In this document: positions 57,680-64,000 of the stretch, piece after piece
Numbering within the stretch: position 1 is the first letter of the stretch
How the letters are laid out: each line of letters begins with the position of its first letter
Assembly: GCF_003569765.1 (NCBI RefSeq)
Contig: NZ_QXMG01000021.1
Location: 1 to 64,000, forward strand
DNA: 64,000 nt
Source: Caldimonas tepidiphila
Lineage (GTDB): Bacteria; Pseudomonadota; Gammaproteobacteria; Burkholderiales; Burkholderiaceae_C
Direction of reading: 5' to 3'
Program-made: the position numbers and the translations under genes
Notes under the pieces: generated by a model
What the model was told of the DNA's origin: nothing
Seen by the model: the letters and a program-made list of their open reading frames with translations, nothing else
Database searches by the model: none

Positions 57680-57909
57680 GCCCGCGCCGTCCCCCCGCTC
57701 CCGCGGCGGGGACTTGCGCTGCATCAAGAAAAGACCGCGCGCCCGCCCCCGCATCCGCCGGGGTGCGCCGGCGTCCGCCGCCCTGGGAAGGGCGTCCCCC
57801 GAGGCTGAGGAGCTGTGCGTTCGGCCTGCCGATGGACTGTCCTGGATCAAGGCGGCCCGGTTCACCGCGGCCTACAGTCGGGCGCATCTTCCGATTCGAG
57901 GCTTTGGCG

Positions 57910-58389
57910 ATGACCGCTCTCACCTGGACCGACACGCTCGTGCTCGACAACCCGCGCATGGACACCACGCATCGCGAGTTCGTCGAGCTGCTCAACGCGG
58001 TGGCCGCCGCCGACGACGAGGCGCTGCTGCCGGGCTTCCGCGAGCTGCTCGAGCACACCGTCGAGCACTTCGCGCAGGAGGAGCGCTGGATGCTCGCCAC
58101 CGGCTTCGCGCCGGAGAACTGCCACCAGACGCAGCACGCGATGGTGCTGCAGGTGATGCGCGAGGTGGAGCAGCGTGCCGCCGGCGGCGAGACCGAGTTC
58201 ATCCGCCGGCTGGTGCCGGAGCTCGCGAGCTGGTTCCCGCAGCACGCCGAGATGATGGATGCGGCGCTCGCCTACCACTGCGCGCAGCTCGGCTACGACA
58301 CGACCGAGGAGGCGCTGCGCCCCGGTGCCGCGGCCCCCGCGCTGCCGCAGGCGCCAATCACCGGCTGCGGCAGCGCGAGCTGCGCCTGA
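57910..58389 (+). CDS. Hemerythrin-type di-iron protein
   Basis: A 159-residue bacteriohemerythrin. All seven expected iron ligands are present: His21, His53, Glu57, His72, His76, His112 and Asp117. It can therefore bind a di-iron centre and reversibly oxygen or NO. Beyond the four-helix bundle an Ala/Pro linker leads to a C-terminal CGSAS-Cys pair (GCGSASCA), not typical for the family. The 230 bp before it contain no gene; an imperfect FNR-like TTGCG-CTGC-ATCAA at 57714-57727 is too weak to call. Confidence 0.9.
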   Translation: MTALTWTDTLVLDNPRMDTTHREFVELLNAVAAADDEALLPGFRELLEHTVEHFAQEERWMLATGFAPENCHQTQHAMVLQVMREVEQRAAGGETEFIRRLVPELASWFPQHAEMMDAALAYHCAQLGYDTTEEALRPGAAAPALPQAPITGCGSASCA

Positions 58390-58404
58390 GGCCGCGCGGC
58401 CGCT

Positions 58405-59046
58405 TCAGCCCGCGGCCGCCTGCGCCTCGCGCAGCTCCCGGCGCGAGCGCCGCATCACGCGCACCCCGGCACTGAGCGCGAGCGCGGCCATGATCGCGGC
58501 CACCAGCAGGTCCGGCCAGGCCGAGCCGGTGCCGAACACGCCGAGCGCGGCGAGCACGATCGCGGCATTGCCGAGCGCGTCGTTGCGCGAGCACAGCCAC
58601 ACCGACTCGGCATTCGCGTCGCCGTCGCGCCAGCGCCAGAGCAGCGCCGCGACGCCGAGGTTGGCCGCCAGCGCCAGCAGGCCCACGCCCCCCATCAGCG
58701 TCGCCTGCGGCGCCGAACCGTGCAGCGCCGAGAACAGCGCCTGCGCGAGCACGCCGACGCCCCACAGCGCCATCACCACGCCCTTGAGCAGCGCCAGGCG
58801 CGTGCCCCACACCGCCGCCATGCCGAGCACCGCCAGCGACAGGCCGTAGTTCAGCGCGTCGCCGGCGAAATCGACCGCGTCCGCGAGCAGCGCGGCCGAG
58901 TCGGCGCGCACGCCGGCGCCGAACTCGAGCGCGAACATCGCGGCGTTGACGAGCAGTGCGATCCACAGCACCCGGCGCCAGCGCGGGTCGGCGGCGCGCC
59001 GCCGCGCTGCCGGCGCCTCGCAGTGATCGTGGCAGTCGCAAGCCAT
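58405..59046 (-). CDS. CDF-type cation efflux protein (short form)
   Basis: A 213-residue membrane protein with about six helices related to the cation diffusion facilitators: NAAMFALEFGAGVRADSAAL, then DAVDFAGDALNYGLSL with the Asp pair of the metal site, and NDALGNAAIVLAALGVFGTGS in the second half. It lacks the C-terminal cytoplasmic domain of full CDF proteins. The N-terminus MACDCHDHC could bind metal. AAAGGAG precedes the ATG. It is divergent from a CadR/PbrR-type regulator, and its promoter at 59112-59142 has MerR-type architecture, so cadmium, lead or zinc efflux is likely. Confidence 0.88.
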   Translation of the reverse strand: MACDCHDHCEAPAARRRAADPRWRRVLWIALLVNAAMFALEFGAGVRADSAALLADAVDFAGDALNYGLSLAVLGMAAVWGTRLALLKGVVMALWGVGVLAQALFSALHGSAPQATLMGGVGLLALAANLGVAALLWRWRDGDANAESVWLCSRNDALGNAAIVLAALGVFGTGSAWPDLLVAAIMAALALSAGVRVMRRSRRELREAQAAAG

Positions 59047-59111
59047 CGCGGATCTCCTTTCATGGTTTCCCGAACAGGCGCCCCGCCGCCGGGCCGCCCT
59101 CGCCTACAGTG

Positions 59112-59142
59112 ATTGCAAACCCTGTAGCGGCTACAGAGTCAA
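59112..59142 (-). promoter_or_regulatory. MerR-type promoter and operator of the CDF efflux gene
   Basis: Minus-strand -35 TTGACT (59142-59137), 19-base spacer and -10 TGCAAT (59117-59112). The spacer carries the dyad ACTCTGTAG-CCG-CTACAGGGT (59139-59119) with a single arm mismatch. The over-long spacer with a central dyad is the hallmark of MerR-family metal-activated promoters. Confidence 0.88.
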
Positions 59143-59197
59143 GCACCGCCCCGCGGCCGCCCTGCGGTCCTCGGGGTCGAAGCGGGAAGGAGCAGCG

Positions 59198-59641
59198 ATG
59201 AGGATCGGCGAGCTGGCGCGGCGCTCGGACACCGCGGTCGAGACGGTGCGCTACTACGAGCGCGAGGGGCTGCTGCCCGCCGCCGCGCGCAGCGAGGGCA
59301 ACTACCGCGACTACGGCGAGGCGGCGCTCGCGCGCTTGAAGTTCATCCGGCACTGCCGTGCACTCGACCTGTCGCTGGCCGAGATCCGCGAGCTGCTGGC
59401 GGTGCGCGATGCGCCGCGCGCGTCCTGCGCCGGCGTGACCGGGCTGATCGAGTCGCACCTCGCGCATGTCGAGCAGCGCATTGCCGAGCTGCAGCAGCTG
59501 CGCGGGCAGCTCGAGGTGCTGCGCGAGTCCTGCACCGCGCCGGGCGAGGGCGCGCAGTGCGGCATCCTCGCGCGGCTCGAGCACGAGGGGACGCCCGCTG
59601 CCGCCGCGCCGCCCCCGGGCCCCCTGGGACACCTGCGCTGA
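59198..59641 (+). CDS. MerR family Cd(II)/Pb(II)-responsive regulator (CadR/PbrR type)
   Basis: A 147-residue activator. The winged helix begins MRIGELARRSDTAVETVRYY. The dimerisation helix includes SHLAHVEQRIAELQQL. Metal-binding Cys77, Cys112 and Cys121 match the Cys set of CadR/PbrR proteins (SCAG, ESCT and QCGIL), distinguishing it from ZntR, CueR and SoxR. It regulates the divergent CDF gene through the dyad between them. Its own promoter lies in the same 151-bp space. Confidence 0.92.
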   Translation: MRIGELARRSDTAVETVRYYEREGLLPAAARSEGNYRDYGEAALARLKFIRHCRALDLSLAEIRELLAVRDAPRASCAGVTGLIESHLAHVEQRIAELQQLRGQLEVLRESCTAPGEGAQCGILARLEHEGTPAAAAPPPGPLGHLR

Positions 59642-59660
59642 GCGCCCGCGCGGCGGGGCA

Positions 59661-59683
59661 GCGGGCCTTCGCCTCAGGCCCGC
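59661..59683. terminator. Hairpin between convergent MerR regulator and DUF1622 genes
   Basis: An eight-base stem (59661-59668 with 59676-59683) and seven-base loop that contains the stop codon of the DUF1622 gene. It may act as a bidirectional terminator; no T-tract is present. Confidence 0.45.
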
Positions 59684-60063
59684 GGGCGGGGCGCGTCGGG
59701 ATGCGCGTCCGACTCCCGCTCGGCCTGGCGCGCCTCCTCGCGCATCTCGAACATCAGGAAGAAGTTCAGCGCGGTGCGGATCAGCGCGATCGCGTCGAGC
59801 TTGCCGATCTGCTCCCAGCTCGGCGCGATCGCGGTGGAGAGGATGTCGGCGGCGAGCTGGAACTCGAGCGCGAGCGTCAGGTAGCGCGCGAACTGCAGCC
59901 GTACGCGGTTGAAGCCCCCACCCTGGCGGCGCAGCAGCGACACGGCGATCGAGCCGACCGCCACCGCCACGCCGATCGCGATGATCAGCGCGCTGAGGGT
60001 CTCGACCGCCAGGCGCAGCCACTCGACCACCTCGCGCGCCAGGGACTCGGATTGCCGGAACAT
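59674..60063 (-). CDS. DUF1622 membrane protein
   Basis: A 129-residue protein with two or three membrane helices (about 20-42 and 63-85, with ALIRTALNFFLMFEM at about 95-110). The conserved GGGFNRVRLQFARYLTLALEFQLAADILSTAI block (here read as RVRLQFARYLTLALEFQLAA) identifies the DUF1622 family, whose role is unknown. AGGAGGGCG precedes the ATG. It diverges from dinB, 80 bp away. Confidence 0.85.
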   Translation of the reverse strand: MFRQSESLAREVVEWLRLAVETLSALIIAIGVAVAVGSIAVSLLRRQGGGFNRVRLQFARYLTLALEFQLAADILSTAIAPSWEQIGKLDAIALIRTALNFFLMFEMREEARQAERESDAHPDAPRPRA

Positions 60064-60143
60064 CGCCCTCCTGAAAGCTGCCGCGCAGTCGCAAGCCCCG
60101 TGCCCGGGGCGATACTCTGCCGCATCCCTTGACCGAAGCACCG

Positions 60144-61400
60144 ATGCCGCGCCGCTGGATTGCCCACCTCGACATGGATGCGTTCTACGCGTCGGTGGAA
60201 CTGCTGCGCTACCCGCAATTGCGCGGCCGGCCGGTGGTGGTCGGCGGCGGGCGCAGGCGCGCGTCCTCTGCGCAGGGCGGCGGCGAGGAGGCGGCCTTCG
60301 CCACGCTGCGCGACTACGCCGGCCGCGGCGTAGTCACCACCGCCACCTACGAGGCGCGCGCACGCGGCGTGCATTCCGGCATGGGGCTGATGAAGGCCGC
60401 GGCGCTCGCGCCCGACGCGCTGCTGCTGCCGGCGGACTTCGACGAGTACCGGCGCCACTCGCGGCTCTTCAAGGCCGCGGTGGCCGAGATCGCGCCGGTG
60501 ATCGAGGACCGGGGCATCGACGAGATCTACATCGAGCTGAGCGAGGTGCCGGGCGCGCAGGAGCCGATCGGCTACGACCCGCACGGCGGCGTGCGCGCGC
60601 TCGCGCAGCAGATCCGCAACAACGTGCGGCAGGCCACCGGCCTCACCTGCTCGATCGGCGTCACGCCCAACAAGCTGCTGTCGAAGATCGCCTCCGACCT
60701 CGACAAGCCCGACGGGCTGACGCTGCTGACCGAGGCCGACATCCCGACGCGGATCTGGCCGCTGCCGGTGCGGCGCATCAACGGCATCGGTCCGAAGGCG
60801 AACCTCGCGCTGCAGGGGCTGGGCATCGAGACGATCGGCGAGCTCGCGGCGGCCGACCCGGCGCTGCTGATCGCGCACTTCGGCCGCAGCTACGGCGCGT
60901 GGCTGCACGAGGCCGCGCACGGGCGCGACGCGCGGCCGGTGGTCACTCACAGCGAGCCCAAGAGCATCAGCCGCGAGACCACCTTCGAGCGCGACCTGCA
61001 CCCGCGCCACGACCGCGCGCTGCTGTCGCAGCTGTTCACGCAGCTGTGCGAGCGGGTCGCGGAGGACCTGCGGCGCAAGGGCTACGTCGGCCGCACGATC
61101 GGGCTGAAGCTGCGCTTCGACGACTTCCGCACCGTCACGCGCGACCTGACGCTCGAGGCGCCCACCGCCGACGCCCGGGCGATCCGCGCCGCCGCCGGCC
61201 AGTGCCTCAAGCGCGTGCCGCTCGAGCGCCGCCTGCGCCTGCTCGGCGTGCGGGTGGGATCGCTCGAGGCGGCGCAGGGACCGCAGGGCGCGCGCAGCGC
61301 GCGCCGGCCGGCGGCGGCCGCAGCGCGTGCGCAGCGGGCGGCGGCGCAGGCCCTCGGCGAGACGCTGCCGCTGTTCGGCGACGCCGACGCGCCGGGCTGA
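60144..61400 (+). CDS. dinB: DNA polymerase IV (DinB, Y-family)
   Basis: A 418-residue translesion polymerase. The catalytic acidic residues lie in HLDMDAFYASVE and RGIDEIYIEL (commonly SIDEAYLD, so this palm motif is a variant). The little finger ends in a clamp-binding LPLFGD near the C-terminus. A Gly/Arg/Ala insertion of about 20 residues (about 37-57) splits RPVVVGG from VVTTATYEARARGVHSGM. ATG 60144 is chosen; a TTG at 60129 is possible. No LexA box was recognised in the 80-bp upstream space. Confidence 0.92.
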   Translation: MPRRWIAHLDMDAFYASVELLRYPQLRGRPVVVGGGRRRASSAQGGGEEAAFATLRDYAGRGVVTTATYEARARGVHSGMGLMKAAALAPDALLLPADFDEYRRHSRLFKAAVAEIAPVIEDRGIDEIYIELSEVPGAQEPIGYDPHGGVRALAQQIRNNVRQATGLTCSIGVTPNKLLSKIASDLDKPDGLTLLTEADIPTRIWPLPVRRINGIGPKANLALQGLGIETIGELAAADPALLIAHFGRSYGAWLHEAAHGRDARPVVTHSEPKSISRETTFERDLHPRHDRALLSQLFTQLCERVAEDLRRKGYVGRTIGLKLRFDDFRTVTRDLTLEAPTADARAIRAAAGQCLKRVPLERRLRLLGVRVGSLEAAQGPQGARSARRPAAAAARAQRAAAQALGETLPLFGDADAPG

Positions 61401-61419
61401 GCCGCGCGCGGCCGCGCCC

Positions 61420-62859
<1,440 letters not shown>

Positions 62860-63036
62860 GAAGGTCCTCCCGTGAAATCCGCTCGCCGACTCCGGCGGCG
62901 GACGATTTTGAGCCCCTGACACCCGGGGTGGAGCGTGCAGGGGCCTCCATATTGCAGGCAAACCTTACCTGAAGTCGCGTGCCTCATGCGTATCAGGGGG
63001 TACGGGTATCGCGATTGCCCCCTTAATCTGTACACC

Positions 63037-63774
63037 ATGGATGTATCAACACGACACCGAAACACCCCCGCTGTGGGCATCGGCGGCAAGGAGCCGACCT
63101 TGCACCGCAGCCGGACCGTGATGCTGCTGGTCGACTTCATTAACCCGATGCAGTTTGCGGGTTCGGAGCAGCTGGCCCCGCATGCCGTGGAGGCCGCCGC
63201 GTACACGGCGGCCCTGAAGGCGCGCGTGGCCCGCCGAGGCGTCCAGTGCATCTATGCCAACGACAACTACGGCACCTGGCACTCCGAGTTCGCGGACGTG
63301 CTGCGCCACTGCATCTCGCTCGGCGGGCCGGCCCGCCAGATCGCCGAGCTGCTGGCGCCCAAGCCGCAGGACCTCACGATCATCAAGCCGCGACATTCCG
63401 GATTTTTTTGCACTCCTCTGGAATTGTTACTGGCGCAAATGCGCACCCGGCACCTGATCATCGTCGGGCTGGCCGCCGACATCTGCGTGCAGTTCACCGC
63501 GATGGACGCCCATCTGAGGGGCTACGACCTCTGGGTGCCCGAGGACTGCACCGCGTCGGAAACGCCCGAGCGCAAGCAGATGGCGCTGACCTACCTGCAG
63601 CGCGTGATGAACGCCGACACCCGGCCCGCGGTGCCGCGGCTGCACGGCCGCCTGCGCCTGCCGCCGAGCACCCCGCATCCGGGGGGTGAGTTCGACGAGC
63701 GGCTGATCGGCGACGATGGCGACGACGCCGCCGACGAGTTGCTGCGCGACACGCTCAAGGTCGTGAACCGCTGA
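63037..63774 (+). CDS. Isochorismatase-like cysteine hydrolase
   Basis: A 245-residue hydrolase of the isochorismatase/nicotinamidase superfamily. The triad is Asp33 (LLVDFINP), Lys117 (IIKPRHSGFF) and Cys150 (LAADICVQFTAMDA). The acidic C-terminal tail (GGEFDERLIGDDGDDAADEL) is an addition. Substrate is unknown. Codons 119-134 are strongly atypical and include a T7 run, in contrast to the rest of the gene. No ribosome site is evident; the ATG at 63037 is chosen because it gives a normal N-terminus. Confidence 0.88.
   Translation: MDVSTRHRNTPAVGIGGKEPTLHRSRTVMLLVDFINPMQFAGSEQLAPHAVEAAAYTAALKARVARRGVQCIYANDNYGTWHSEFADVLRHCISLGGPARQIAELLAPKPQDLTIIKPRHSGFFCTPLELLLAQMRTRHLIIVGLAADICVQFTAMDAHLRGYDLWVPEDCTASETPERKQMALTYLQRVMNADTRPAVPRLHGRLRLPPSTPHPGGEFDERLIGDDGDDAADELLRDTLKVVNR
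63391..63438 (+). other. Codon-usage island with T7 run inside the cysteine hydrolase gene
   Basis: Codons CGA CAT TCC GGA TTT TTT TGC ACT CCT, followed by CTG GAA TTG TTA CTG, are unlike the GC3-rich usage of the rest of the gene and of all neighbours. The protein sequence (RHSGFFCTPLELLLAQ) is normal for the family. Confidence 0.7.
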
Positions 63775-63877
63775 GGAGCCGGGGGCGGGCGGCGCGTCCG
63801 GCCCGCACCCTGCCCTGCATGCCCCCTTCGTTCGACCCGGGCTGCGGCGGGTCCGCCCCGCCGGCCCGATCCCGCGC

Positions 63878-64000
63878 TCAGGCGCTCGCCGCCCACTGCG
63901 GTGAGGACACCGACGGCCGGATCACCTGCTTAAGCGTCTCCAGCAGGCTGGTCGAGTCGATCGGCTTGCCGACATGCACGTCGAAGCCCGCCTGCAGCGC
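63878..64000 (-). CDS. C-terminus of a receiver-domain protein (5' part outside window)
   Basis: The last 40 residues of a gene entering from beyond the right edge. ALQAGFDVHVGKPIDSTSLL is the end of a CheY-like receiver domain (with the conserved Lys-Pro-Ile after the fifth strand), followed by ETLKQVIRP and a short tail. Such ends are typical of hybrid histidine kinases or single response regulators. It may partner the orphan sigma-54 regulator nearby, but this cannot be tested here. Confidence 0.8.
   Translation of the reverse strand, partial: ALQAGFDVHVGKPIDSTSLLETLKQVIRPSVSSPQWAASA

Noticed and set aside
57714-57727. FNR-like TTGCG-CTGC-ATCAA upstream of the hemerythrin gene
   Set aside because: Only eight of ten positions match and one half-site is poor; it lies 180 bp from the start with no -10 at the right distance.

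Overview
The window is a GC-rich, densely coding chromosomal segment of a betaproteobacterium. The most likely order is Burkholderiales: the haem block hemC-hemD-hemX-hemY, the order xseB-ispA-dxs beside a Rieske oxygenase, the order rdgB-rph-PP2C-kinase-yicC-gmk-rpoZ-spoT, and the AlgZ/AlgR-type pair next to argH all fit that group. Genus cannot be read from the sequence. No insertion sequence, prophage, CRISPR array or rRNA operon is visible. The content is core metabolism plus signalling.

Region by region. Positions 1-5760 are the end of a chemotaxis cluster: two methyl-accepting proteins, then cheR-cheD-cheB, with an unrelated lipoprotein gene inserted on the opposite strand. Positions 5820-16330 hold hemW, rdgB, rph, a PP2C phosphatase and Ser/Thr kinase pair, yicC, gmk, rpoZ, a bifunctional (p)ppGpp synthase/hydrolase, greB and a thioredoxin-reductase-like flavoprotein. 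Positions 16458-19131 carry a TonB-dependent receptor and two tandem tRNA-Arg(ACG) genes, each in a 143-bp repeat with its own promoter and terminator. Positions 19143-31940 hold hemY, hemX, hemD and hemC with tightly overlapping starts and stops, then ppc, an atypical RecQ flanked by two hydrophilic low-complexity proteins, a small H-NS-type protein, a DUF1801 protein, a YpfJ-type metallopeptidase and dcd.

Positions 31999-38750 are a periplasmic formate dehydrogenase operon with a cysteine (not selenocysteine) molybdenum ligand and three small accessory proteins. A terminator separates it from fdhD. The divergent selD (39038) shares an AT-rich intergenic region containing an FNR-like box and other dyads. 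Positions 40166-44561 hold dxs, ispA and xseB, with a Rieske oxygenase transcribed divergently. Positions 44701-49544 carry a membrane nucleotide cyclase, an EamA transporter, a mercaptopyruvate sulfurtransferase, a universal stress protein with an upstream FNR/FixK-like dyad, and a ZIP metal transporter preceded by an intrinsic terminator. Positions 49922-54119 are polyphosphate metabolism (ppx, sixA, ppk) with a candidate Pho box before ppk. Then come an AlgR/AlgZ-type two-component pair, argH, a hemerythrin, a CDF-type efflux protein with a divergent CadR/PbrR-type regulator and a clear MerR-type promoter, DUF1622, dinB, a sigma-54 response regulator, a cysteine hydrolase, and the 3' end of a receiver-domain gene cut by the window edge.

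The best leads are regulatory: a TATAAT element inside gmk written with rare codons, the diverged duplicate tRNA-Arg, the terminator in front of the ZIP gene, the Pho box before ppk, the MerR promoter, and the sites between the formate dehydrogenase operon and selD. No clearly new multi-gene system was recognised.
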